Shown here one piece after another: positions 1 to 6,522 of a stretch of DNA of 8,290 bases (positions are counted from its first letter, which is position 1; each line of letters opens with the position of its first letter). Source of the DNA: an uncultured Flavobacterium sp. (GTDB taxonomy: Bacteria > Bacteroidota > Bacteroidia > Flavobacteriales > Flavobacteriaceae). The notes under the pieces were generated by a model, which was not told where the DNA came from, made no database searches, and saw only the letters and a program-made list of their open reading frames with translations. Both the position numbers and the translations under genes were made by a program. The stretch is taken from NCBI GenBank assembly GCA_945957245.1, contig CAMFLD010000102.1:1-8290 (forward strand). Reading direction: 5' to 3'.

Positions 1-963
1 TTCTTCAGTAATGTTTACAATGTAAACTCCAGTGTGTAATGAGCTAACATTAACAGCGTTGTCAGAAGTTTTAGTACTTAAAACCTGTTTTCCTAAAATA
101 TCAAAAACAGTAACTGTTTTTTCAGCATTAGCTGCAGTTTCTATAAACAAAGTTCCGCTTGTTACCGGGTTAGGATAAATACTCAAACCTTTGATGCTAT
201 TTTGTCTTGTTGCCAAAGTAGGAGCAGTTACATAAGCCCATGAATCTCCCATTCTGATTTCATCGATATCAATATTACCAGTTCCCGCTGTAGCGTTACC
301 TGCCTGTCTGATAGCAATACTTGCTAAATTAGCTGTAGTAAGTGCAGTTGTTCCAGTTGCATTAGTAACTGTTGGAGTTCCCTCTGTGCTTCCAATAGCT
401 GGGTTTACGAACAAGCTAGCCGTATTTGAAGCTCTGTCATATTTAATTACTACAAAATAGGTAGTGTTAACAGCATAATCTGTTGAAGAGTATGTTGGAG
501 TTGCTGTTCCTCCAGGTCCGTTCAATACACCTAAGTTAAATGTTCCAGCAGTTGTACCGGCTTTGATATAAAGTCTAGCGTAGAAATTTGTTACAGTAGC
601 TCCTGCAGTTGTTCCAAACATAAGGAAATAATTTCCGGTTGCATCTGTATTTACAGCTAAACCAGTGTCGTTAGGAAGATTTATAAGAGCAGAGTAATAA
701 GCGTTTCCTGTAAATGGCGCAGCAGATGCCAAGTTAACGTCTTCTGAATTTCCTGCAATGATCTGAGTTCTGTTTCCTTGTGAGGTTAAGCCAGTGTATG
801 ATAGCGATCCTGCAACAATTGTTTGTTGTCCCGGAGTAGCTCCGCTGTGTGTAACCCAACCATTTGCATTTAAAGCACCAGTTCCTAAAAATGGGTCAGC
901 ACCTTGTGCAAGTGAAAAAGAAATTGCCAGAATTGACAATGATAAAGTGTAAAGTTTTTTCAT
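1..963 (-). CDS. Secreted T9SS substrate, jelly-roll type, 3' end beyond window
   Basis: The frame is open from an ATG at 961-963 to base 1, giving 321 residues with no stop, so the C-terminus lies outside. Residues 1-20 (MKKLYTLSLSILAISFSLAQ) form a Sec signal peptide with likely cleavage after Q20. The middle (about 21-225) is rich in Thr, Ala, Gly and Asn. Its ending, IDEIRMGDSWAYVT, is the pattern seen at the end of ConA-like/LamG jelly-roll domains in flavobacterial secreted proteins. From about residue 236 comes a type A T9SS sorting domain with SIYPNPV, VFDILGKQVL and GVYIVNITEE. Compared with the next gene upstream, only about 10-13 residues should be missing. The protein is expected to cross the outer membrane by T9SS and be released or anchored at the surface. 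No catalytic motif is visible, so the ligand is unknown; it could be a carbohydrate-binding or adhesive protein. A -7 element 22 bp upstream suggests its own promoter. Confidence 0.9.
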   Translation of the reverse strand, partial: MKKLYTLSLSILAISFSLAQGADPFLGTGALNANGWVTHSGATPGQQTIVAGSLSYTGLTSQGNRTQIIAGNSEDVNLASAAPFTGNAYYSALINLPNDTGLAVNTDATGNYFLMFGTTAGATVTNFYARLYIKAGTTAGTFNLGVLNGPGGTATPTYSSTDYAVNTTYFVVIKYDRASNTASLFVNPAIGSTEGTPTVTNATGTTALTTANLASIAIRQAGNATAGTGNIDIDEIRMGDSWAYVTAPTLATRQNSIKGLSIYPNPVTSGTLFIETAANAEKTVTVFDILGKQVLSTKTSDNAVNVSSLHTGVYIVNITEE

Positions 964-985
964 ATTTTTAAAATTAATTAGCCTA

Positions 986-993
986 CAAATATA
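986..993 (-). promoter_or_regulatory. Bacteroidota -7 promoter element (TATATTTG)
   Basis: On the minus strand this reads TATATTTG, an exact match to the TAnnTTTG -7 consensus of the Bacteroidota primary sigma factor. It lies 22 bp before the ATG at 963, which would give a short leader. I find no TTG -33 element at the usual 17-23 bp spacing, so only the -7 box is supported. Confidence 0.5.
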
Positions 994-1026
994 AATACAA
1001 ATTTCATTTGTAAAAAGAAAGATTGT

Positions 1027-1049
1027 AAAAAAATGTTTAATTAAACATT
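1027..1049 (-). terminator. AT-only hairpin plus U-tract, possible terminator of the small T9SS gene
   Basis: Positions 1032-1049 are a perfect 18-bp palindrome (AATGTTTAATTAAACATT). In the minus-strand transcript it can fold as a 7-bp stem with an AAUU loop. A run of seven T on the minus strand (1027-1033) overlaps and follows the right arm. It begins 17 bp after the stop codon of the small T9SS gene. With no G/C-rich stem it would be a weak terminator. Because it is a perfect palindrome upstream of the next gene's promoter, it could instead be an operator. Confidence 0.35.
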
Positions 1050-1066
1050 AATTAACAAAAATACAA

Positions 1067-1372
1067 CTATCTGACAATTAGTTTTCTAGTTGCAGTGGTG
1101 TCGCCTTCAGTGATTTTGATGATATAAACTCCGGGAGGAATAGATGAAATATTCAGTTCTCGTGAAGAGATTGTGGTTTGCAGTACTTTTTTTCCCAATA
1201 CATCAAATATCAAAATCTCTTTGTCTAAACTGGTTTTTGAAGTAATGTAGATTTTGCCATTGCTTACAGGATTAGGGTAAAAGCCTAAACTTTCTGACGC
1301 CTGTTTCCCATCCTGAGCAAAACAGGAAAAAGAAAGTAAGAATAAAAAAATATAAAAGTAGTTTTTCGTCAT
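1067..1372 (-). CDS. Minimal T9SS protein: signal peptide plus sorting domain only
   Basis: This encodes 101 residues from the ATG at 1370-1372. An in-frame ATG at 1414 would add 14 residues (MKYFLYICNNQIVV) before the signal peptide. The inner start is chosen because it begins a canonical signal peptide (MTKNYFYIFLFLLSFSCFAQ, cleavage after Q20) and because a -7 promoter element lies between the two ATGs. After about eight linker residues the rest is a complete type A T9SS sorting domain: LGFYPNPV, ILIFDVLGKKVL, ELNISSIPPGVYIIKITEGD, then the terminal basic/hydrophobic strand RKLIVR. The mature protein is about 81 residues and has essentially no cargo. Sorting domains normally sit behind large passenger domains. 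It could be a small surface or secreted peptide, a remnant of a larger gene, or a free sorting domain that interacts with the T9SS. The downstream neighbour carries a clearly related sorting domain. I do not recognise a specific function. Confidence 0.8.
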   Translation of the reverse strand: MTKNYFYIFLFLLSFSCFAQDGKQASESLGFYPNPVSNGKIYITSKTSLDKEILIFDVLGKKVLQTTISSRELNISSIPPGVYIIKITEGDTTATRKLIVR

Positions 1373-1391
1373 GACAACAATTTGGTTATTA

Positions 1392-1399
1392 CAAATGTA
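1392..1399 (-). promoter_or_regulatory. Bacteroidota -7 promoter element (TACATTTG)
   Basis: The minus strand reads TACATTTG, an exact TAnnTTTG match, 19 bp before the ATG at 1372. The nearest upstream TTG trinucleotides are 12 and 24 bp away, outside the usual 17-23 bp spacing, so the -33 element is poor. This box, like the one at 986-993, is followed by TA (ATTTGTA). It supports the start at 1372 over the upstream ATG at 1414. Confidence 0.5.
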
Positions 1400-1427
1400 T
1401 AAAAAATATTTCAAATACTATACCAAA

Positions 1428-1460
1428 AAAAATCCTTTGGGAATTTCCCAAAGGATTTTT
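1428..1460 (-). terminator. Strong intrinsic terminator of the receptor-lipoprotein operon
   Basis: This is a perfect inverted repeat: 15-bp arms at 1428-1442 and 1446-1460 with a 3-nt loop. The stem core is CCTTTGGGA/TCCCAAAGG flanked by A/T runs. In the minus-strand direction the stem ends in a run of eight T (1425-1432), giving a typical U-tract, 19 bp after the stop codon of the lipoprotein gene. The flanking A and T runs make it look bidirectional. The gene on the other side points away from it, so its main job should be ending the minus-strand operon. Confidence 0.9.
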
Positions 1461-1479
1461 AAGATAAATAGTTTTTTTA

Positions 1480-2811
1480 TTACAAACCAGGAGCTTTTGT
1501 AGCAAAATTATAGTTTGTCCAAGCGAAAACCGATTTGTCAGCACCTGTAACGGCAACATTGTTAAATACAAGTTGCGCAAAATCAGATAATACATAAGCT
1601 GGGTAAGCTCCAGAAGCATTGTAATTTGCACCTGGAATTGGGCTGTCAGCAGAAGTAGTTACACCAGTAGCACCGATGAAGTTCGGGCCAGTATAATTAA
1701 GATTGATATTAACAGCGCTGGCAATAGCCGGACCTGTACCATCGTTAAATTTCCATAACCCGTTTGTAGGGAAGTTTACCGTATCACCCCAAATTACTTT
1801 ACAATTTGATAAGCTAAGTTTACAACCTGTTCTTAATAATCCAAGATTACGCAACTTATAGGCTGCACCAGTTGATGAACCAGAGTCAACACCTGCACCG
1901 CTGTAAACTCCAACTGAGAAATTTGTCAATGTTGGATTAGACATGTTAGCCGTGTTGGTAGGAGTTGAACCAAGGTCAGAGAAGAAACCGTCACCTTCAA
2001 ACATACCTGAACCGTTAGTGATGTCCGTAAAACCGGCCTCACGAACTTCAACTACATTTGTAGCATGACCATTCCAGCCCAAACACCAGTCAAAAGTATC
2101 GTCAGCAGAGTTTACGATTAAAGCGTTTTCAACATTTACAGTTCCACCGAAAAATTCGATATTGTCATCAGAACCATCATGAAGCCAAAGGTTTTTTAAG
2201 ATAGTACCTGTACCTTGTGCATATAATGAAAGGTTGTTACCTTCTTTTGTGCTGCTGATACGTGCTCCTGCGTAAGCGATTTCTACATATTCTAAGTCTC
2301 CTGATGAATCTGCGTCATCATTACCTCCGTAAGTAGCATCGCCAATTTCAGTTGCCTGAGTGTAAGAACCGTCTCTTGATCCATTAGGTGATACAAGAGT
2401 TGCTTTACCACATAAGAAAACTCCTGCCCAGTCTCCGGGATGTTGTGTGTCTGAAGTGAAAACGATAGGTTGAGTAGGAGTACCTACAGCAATAAGTTTA
2501 CCTCCTTTGTTTACCTGTACACGTACGTTTGTACCCCCTTGAGAGCTCGATGTGTTAGCAATAAATTTAACTCCCGGCTGAAGCGTTAAAGTAAATCCGT
2601 CCAATACCGTCAAAGCACCGTCTAAAGTATAGTTACCTGCCGGTAAGGTAATGTTAGCGGCAACATAACCTTTAAGTGAGTTTGCGTTGTAATCCGGATC
2701 AGTTAATGAGGTAATCAATCCGTCCGGTGTGCCTTGATTTGAATTGCTGTCGCTGCTGCTGCAACCCATTACCATTGCCGAAGCAACGGCAAGCATAAGA
2801 AGTTTTTTCAT
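1480..2811 (-). CDS. Beta-helix outer-membrane lipoprotein paired with a TonB-dependent receptor
   Basis: This encodes 443 residues. The N-terminus MKKLLMLAVASAMVMGC is a lipoprotein signal with lipobox VMGC, so Cys17 should be acylated. The linker after it is SSSDSNSNQG. It has one Asp but not the run of acidic residues of the known Bacteroidota surface-export signal, so surface exposure is uncertain. From about residue 50 the pattern fits a right-handed parallel beta-helix: TLTLQPGVKFIA (74-85), GKLIAVGTPTQPIVFTS (104-120), then PGDWAGVFLCGKA (125-137). Acidic loops follow: GGNDDADSSGDLEYVEI (162-178), DGSDDNIEFFGG (212-223) and NSADDTFDWCLGWNG (234-248). They look suited to metal or ligand binding. 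Bacteroidota encode many proteins with this motif order, often beside TonB-dependent receptors. It starts 50 bp after the receptor gene with no visible promoter and ends at a strong terminator, so it is probably the second gene of that operon. No enzymatic residues are recognisable. Inferred role: substrate capture for the receptor. Confidence 0.88.
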   Translation of the reverse strand: MKKLLMLAVASAMVMGCSSSDSNSNQGTPDGLITSLTDPDYNANSLKGYVAANITLPAGNYTLDGALTVLDGFTLTLQPGVKFIANTSSSQGGTNVRVQVNKGGKLIAVGTPTQPIVFTSDTQHPGDWAGVFLCGKATLVSPNGSRDGSYTQATEIGDATYGGNDDADSSGDLEYVEIAYAGARISSTKEGNNLSLYAQGTGTILKNLWLHDGSDDNIEFFGGTVNVENALIVNSADDTFDWCLGWNGHATNVVEVREAGFTDITNGSGMFEGDGFFSDLGSTPTNTANMSNPTLTNFSVGVYSGAGVDSGSSTGAAYKLRNLGLLRTGCKLSLSNCKVIWGDTVNFPTNGLWKFNDGTGPAIASAVNINLNYTGPNFIGATGVTTSADSPIPGANYNASGAYPAYVLSDFAQLVFNNVAVTGADKSVFAWTNYNFATKAPGL

Positions 2812-2861
2812 GTTTTAAGTGTTGTTTTAGTGTTAATATTAAATTTATTTTTGAATTACGA

Positions 2862-5645
2862 TTATAATTGCCAGTTAAGGCCAAAAACCAAGGTTACTCC
2901 TTTACGATAACTGCTGATTAGCGTGTCTGTAGTATCGCCTGTAACCGTTGATGTAGTTTTTTGTGTAAGCCAGTATCTTGCGTTCAAAATATTTCTGGCA
3001 CCAACATTCATAGTGAGCTTATATTTTTTAATTTCAAAATAATTAACAAAATCAAGTGTCGGCACTGCTTTTTCGATTATGTTTTCACGAAGTGAAGTAC
3101 CTACAGTATATACTTTGTCGTAGAAATAATTGAAGACTAATGTTGATAATAGCGATGTTTTGCTGTTGCTTGTGTTAAAGCTCAGATCGGAATTAATTAG
3201 CAACGGAGAGGCTCCCTGCATTCTGCCTTTGTCATGGGTGAAAAAAGTTGAAATAACACCCGTAGTCTGGTCATTTTGTTTTTGTTCACTATACAGATAA
3301 GAAGCATTTAGTCCCCAAGAAAAATCATTGTTACGGGCTTCGCTTTCAAAACTGTAAACTGTTTTACGGACTTCAAGCTCGGCACCCGCCACAAAAGCTT
3401 TGTCTGTGTTTACGTATGAGTATTCCAAAGCTGGCGAATTCATTTGGGTACGGCTGATAGGATCCTGTATGTATTTGTAGAAACCTCCAAATGAAATGAT
3501 TTCTTTTTTCGATAAATAGAAATCATATTTTAAATCAAAATTATAACTGGTAGAAGCAATAAGGTAGGGGTTTCCGTATTCATTACTGTTTACATCAGAA
3601 TATAAGAACTGAGCCATTTCCTTAAACTGAGGCATAGTATAGGTTTCACTTGCCGCTAAACGGATGGCGTTTTTATCGTTAAGGCTGTATTTTAAATTTA
3701 CGCTTGGCAGCACAAAAATTTTATCAATTTTTGAAGGTTTTACCGTAAGGTCATTAACACTGCTGGTAAGGTTGGTGTCCCAATTGATGGTTTGTTTGAT
3801 TTGCTCCGTACGAACTCCTAACTGTACTGTTAATTTTGGGCTGAAAGGATACAATAATTGGGCATAACCCGAAGCAATGTCTCTTTTACCAAGGTAGTAA
3901 AATGGCGAAAGCGAATTTGGATTGCTGGCACCACCACGACCAGTTCTCAATTCAAAAACTCCTGTGCTCAAACCGATTTGGTTAAGTACTAAATCCGGAT
4001 TTTCGGGGTCAATAGTCGGACCTGAATTGAATTTGTATAATAGTTCGGTGAAATTAAATGTTCTGTCAGTTGTACGGTAGTTGCCACCTATTGTCAATAC
4101 CACAGGTAATTCAGCTGTCGGATTGAAAGTATATTCGGCTTCCGCTTTAGCACCAAAATCATTTTCATTCAGTGTCGAAAAAAAGCGGTTGGTTTGTCCG
4201 GCAGCATCCGAAGCAGCATTGTATGTATTACTCACATCGTTAAATGCATAGGTGTTGGTTTTACGATCCGGTTCTGTACCACGCATCTGACTGTAAACAA
4301 CACCAATATTCATACTGATTTTACTGTTAAACTTGTAATCCGCTACTACTTGGTTTGAAAATAAGTTGTTGTTGTTGTTTTGCTGACGGATTACCAGTGA
4401 TTTTTCAGCAGCATCAGTACCAAGGTTTCCATTGATATCATCATCATAACCCAACAGACGGTTTACGTATTGCGAGTTGTTGTGAATGAAAAGTGAATTA
4501 AAGGACACACTTCCTTTGTCAAATTTATATTTGGCATTACCCAAAAACGATTGAGTAACTTTATAATCATAACGTTTAAGATCGTCACGACGGGTGTAGT
4601 CTCCTGAAAAGGTTGATTGTCCGATAAATCCGTGACGATAACCATAGTCACTATTATTCGAGATAACACCAAAAAGCGAAAGCTTGTTTTTCCCGATAGT
4701 AACTTTTCCGCCACCCAGAATACTGAAATTAGTATTCACCGGATTTGATACATTATTGGTTCTGAAGTTTGATTTAAAATCGTAACTATTTAGGTTTGTA
4801 ATCGGATTGTTTCTTCCGTTTTGAAGGAACCCAAAGTAACTGTAAGCCCCATCTGCTACTGCAAAACCGTGCGCTGAATTGGCATTCGTATTTATACCAC
4901 TTCCGGCTGCGATGTTGAACATAATGTTTTTATCAAGTTCCTTTGAGGAAATGTCAATGTTTGCTCCTGAATTATCTCCATATAAATCAGCGGAAAACGT
5001 TTTGTTGATGTTAATCGTTTTGATGATTTTAGAATTGAAAAAATCCAATGAAATGTTTTTGTAAACCGGATCTTCTGATGGAAGAGGAAGACCGTTAAGT
5101 GAAGTCGAATTGTATCGGTCGCCAAGCCCACGCACAAAAACGTTATTGACTCCTTCCTGTTTAGAAACACCTGTTGTTTTTACAACGGCAGCTGCTGCGT
5201 CTGTAATTCCTTTTCTCGAAAGTTCCTGAGCGCCAATGCTTTGTTTCATTTCAACTGCTTTTTTCTGGTCTGCCAAAAGTGCAGTTTCTTTTTCCCGGTT
5301 TCCAGTACTCTGTACAACTACATCTTTCAACTGATAGCTTCCGGAACCAAGAGCTTTATTAATAGTAACTACCTCTCCTGATTTTACTTCTACTTTTTCC
5401 TCAATGGTCTCATAACCTAAAAAGCTAAATTGTAATGTATAGCTTCCGGGTGCAATAGTTATGGAATACTTTCCGGCTTCATCAGTTGTTACGCCTATAG
5501 TAGTATCTTTAACTACTACATTTGCAAAAGGAAGCGGTGCATTATTCAAATCTTTATCAGTTAAAGTCCCGTTGATGGTTCCTTTGCTTTGTGAAAAACC
5601 AAAGGCAGTAATAAGTAAAAAAGTAATTATTAGTTTGAATTTCAT
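2862..5645 (-). CDS. TonB-dependent outer-membrane receptor with carboxypeptidase-like regulatory domain
   Basis: This encodes 927 residues from the ATG at 5643-5645. The frame extends upstream to 5738, but the 31 extra residues lack a signal sequence and run through the putative promoter and operator. From 5645 there is a clear signal peptide (MKFKLIITFLLITAFGFSQ, cleavage about residue 19). Residues 22-98 form a carboxypeptidase-like regulatory beta-sandwich (GTINGTLTDKD ... PLPFANVVVKDT ... FSFLGYETIEEKV). Next is a TonB-box-like LKDVVVQ (106-112) and a plug domain at about 115-245 with NNVFVRGLGDRYNSTSLNG (167-184ff) and SGANIDISS. The rest is a roughly 650-residue 22-strand-type barrel ending in VTLVFGLNWQL. 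The GLGDRYN..LNG..LPS signature resembles the Xanthomonas/Caulobacter-type receptors more than SusC, and no SusD gene is adjacent. It should import a ligand across the outer membrane using TonB-ExbBD. The beta-helix lipoprotein gene follows 50 bp downstream, and a PhoB/PhoP-like regulator is divergent. The ligand is not readable from sequence. Confidence 0.95.
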   Translation of the reverse strand: MKFKLIITFLLITAFGFSQSKGTINGTLTDKDLNNAPLPFANVVVKDTTIGVTTDEAGKYSITIAPGSYTLQFSFLGYETIEEKVEVKSGEVVTINKALGSGSYQLKDVVVQSTGNREKETALLADQKKAVEMKQSIGAQELSRKGITDAAAAVVKTTGVSKQEGVNNVFVRGLGDRYNSTSLNGLPLPSEDPVYKNISLDFFNSKIIKTININKTFSADLYGDNSGANIDISSKELDKNIMFNIAAGSGINTNANSAHGFAVADGAYSYFGFLQNGRNNPITNLNSYDFKSNFRTNNVSNPVNTNFSILGGGKVTIGKNKLSLFGVISNNSDYGYRHGFIGQSTFSGDYTRRDDLKRYDYKVTQSFLGNAKYKFDKGSVSFNSLFIHNNSQYVNRLLGYDDDINGNLGTDAAEKSLVIRQQNNNNNLFSNQVVADYKFNSKISMNIGVVYSQMRGTEPDRKTNTYAFNDVSNTYNAASDAAGQTNRFFSTLNENDFGAKAEAEYTFNPTAELPVVLTIGGNYRTTDRTFNFTELLYKFNSGPTIDPENPDLVLNQIGLSTGVFELRTGRGGASNPNSLSPFYYLGKRDIASGYAQLLYPFSPKLTVQLGVRTEQIKQTINWDTNLTSSVNDLTVKPSKIDKIFVLPSVNLKYSLNDKNAIRLAASETYTMPQFKEMAQFLYSDVNSNEYGNPYLIASTSYNFDLKYDFYLSKKEIISFGGFYKYIQDPISRTQMNSPALEYSYVNTDKAFVAGAELEVRKTVYSFESEARNNDFSWGLNASYLYSEQKQNDQTTGVISTFFTHDKGRMQGASPLLINSDLSFNTSNSKTSLLSTLVFNYFYDKVYTVGTSLRENIIEKAVPTLDFVNYFEIKKYKLTMNVGARNILNARYWLTQKTTSTVTGDTTDTLISSYRKGVTLVFGLNWQL

Positions 5646-5668
5646 TTTAGGTGTTTTAATTTCTGGTG

Positions 5669-5676
5669 CAAAGAAA
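5669..5676 (-). promoter_or_regulatory. Possible -7 element for the receptor operon (TTTCTTTG)
   Basis: The minus strand reads TTTCTTTG, one mismatch from TAnnTTTG, 23 bp before the receptor ATG. There is no TTG -33 element at normal spacing. A weak core promoter with a repeat array just upstream (5699-5753) is what an activator-dependent promoter would look like, but the box itself is weak evidence. Confidence 0.3.
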
Positions 5677-5698
5677 CTATCGCATTGTAAAGGTCGTG

Positions 5699-5753
5699 TT
5701 ACTCCATTATTACCATTTTGTTCTTTAACCATTACCAAATTGTTAACAGATTA
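5699..5753. promoter_or_regulatory. 11-bp-phased TTA repeat array, possible Pho-box-like operator
   Basis: Five consecutive 11-bp units on the plus strand begin TTACTC (5699), TTACCA (5710), TTCTTT (5721), TTACCA (5732) and TTAACA (5743). All start with TT and four with TTA. Units 2 and 4 share 9 of 11 bases (TTACCATTTTG and TTACCAAATTG). Winged-helix regulators of the PhoB/PhoP type bind direct repeats with 11-bp periodicity, and the Bacillus PhoP box is TTAACA-like. The array sits between the receptor gene and a regulator gene of that family, which supports a binding site. In A/T-rich DNA a chance match is possible, and the third unit is poor. Confidence 0.4.
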
Positions 5754-5766
5754 AATTACTGTTAAC
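5742..5766. repeat. Perfect 8-bp inverted repeat GTTAACAG-N9-CTGTTAAC
   Basis: GTTAACAG (5742-5749) and CTGTTAAC (5759-5766) are exact reverse complements separated by 9 bp of A/T-rich sequence. The repeat overlaps the last unit of the 11-bp array and lies in the divergent promoter region, 73 bp before the response regulator ATG. It could be an operator for a dimeric regulator. The arms are too A/T-rich and too far from a gene end to be a convincing terminator. Confidence 0.4.
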
Positions 5767-5802
5767 TCAGTTTTCATTTATCAATTCATTTTGTATTATC
5801 TT

Positions 5803-5810
5803 TATATTTA
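5803..5810 (+). promoter_or_regulatory. Possible -7 element for the two-component operon (TATATTTA)
   Basis: TATATTTA has one mismatch to TAnnTTTG and lies 28 bp before the ATG at 5839. A second one-mismatch box (TATCTTTA) overlaps it at 5797-5804. The closest TTG (5791) is too near to serve as a -33 element. The call rests on position and a 7/8 match only. Confidence 0.3.
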
Positions 5811-5838
5811 CATCCGCAAAACAATAGTCAACACAACT

Positions 5839-6522
5839 ATGAAAAAGAAGGACATTAAGATTTTACTGGTAGATGATGAGCAGGATATCCTGGAAATTGT
5901 CGGATATAATCTCTCCCAGGAAGGATATCAGATAGTAACTGCAATGAATGGTAAGGATGCCATAACCAAAGCCAGAAAGGAATTGCCGCAACTCATCATA
6001 ATGGATGTAATGATGCCGGAAATGGATGGTATGGAAGCCTGTGAAAACATCAGGAAAATACCTGAACTAAACAATGTTATCATTACTTTTTTAACAGCCA
6101 GGAGTGAAGATTATTCGCAGGTAGCCGGATTTGATGCCGGAGCTGATGATTATATTACAAAGCCTATCAAACCAAAATTATTGGTAAGCAAAGTAAAAGC
6201 CTTGTTACGCCGTCTTAAAAGTGATGAGCATGCTTCTGAAACACTCAATGTAGGAGGTATAGAAATTAACAGGGAAGAATACAAAATCATCAAAGACCAA
6301 AAGGAAATCATACTTCCAAGAAAGGAATTTGAATTATTCTATCTTTTGGCTTCAAAACCGGGAAAAGTTTTCAAACGGGAAGAAATTCTTGATAAAGTTT
6401 GGGGGAACGAAGTTATTGTAGGAGGTAGAACCATTGATGTGCACATAAGGAAACTCCGTGAAAAAATTGGTGATGATTTATTTAAAACCATCAAAGGAGT
6501 TGGCTATAAACTGGAAGTGTAA
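5839..6522 (+). CDS. PhoB/PhoP-type (OmpR family) response regulator
   Basis: This encodes 227 residues from the ATG at 5839. The frame extends back to 5791, but those 16 residues (MYYLYIYIRK...) are not receiver-like and cover the likely promoter. The receiver domain (about 6-122) has all the expected residues: acidic pair D12/D13 in LLVDDEQD, phospho-acceptor D56 in LIIMDVMMPEMDG, T86 in FLTARS, and K108 in DDYITKPIKP. The C-terminal winged-helix DNA-binding domain (about 132-225) has LPRKEFELFYLLASKPGKVF, a recognition-helix region GGRTIDVHIRKLREKIG, and the wing IKGVGYKLEV. Length and motif order match PhoB/PhoP regulators. The phosphate assignment follows from this family likeness and the adjacent PhoR-like kinase, and is not proven. 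Its stop codon is followed directly by the kinase start, so the pair is cotranscribed. It may bind the repeat array in the upstream divergent region, controlling itself, the receptor operon, or both. Confidence 0.93.
   Translation: MKKKDIKILLVDDEQDILEIVGYNLSQEGYQIVTAMNGKDAITKARKELPQLIIMDVMMPEMDGMEACENIRKIPELNNVIITFLTARSEDYSQVAGFDAGADDYITKPIKPKLLVSKVKALLRRLKSDEHASETLNVGGIEINREEYKIIKDQKEIILPRKEFELFYLLASKPGKVFKREEILDKVWGNEVIVGGRTIDVHIRKLREKIGDDLFKTIKGVGYKLEV

Noticed and set aside
996..1012. 7-bp inverted repeat TACAAAT-TTC-ATTTGTA just upstream of the -7 box of the first gene
   Set aside because: It is short and A/T-only in A/T-rich DNA, partly explained by the promoter-like ATTTGTA sequence. 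It is too weak to call as an operator or terminator.
1307..1330. Possible lipobox (LSFSC) in the small T9SS protein
   Set aside because: The residues before Cys (S-F-S) do not fit the lipobox, and a normal signal peptidase I site (CFAQ/D) follows. T9SS cargo is normally not a lipoprotein at this end.
4355..4383. Short GTT/TTG-rich run (tgttgttgttgtt) inside the receptor gene
   Set aside because: On the coding strand it is a run of AAC/AAT codons for a QQNNNNN loop in the barrel. It is simple coding repetition and not a separate element.
5646..5738. In-frame upstream extension of the TonB receptor to an ATG at 5738
   Set aside because: The 31 added residues lack signal-peptide character and cover the promoter and repeat array. 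A canonical signal peptide starts at 5645.
5791..5838. Longer N-terminus for the response regulator from a start at 5791
   Set aside because: It begins at a TTG and adds 16 non-receiver residues over the likely promoter. MKKKDIKILLVDDE from 5839 is the normal receiver start.
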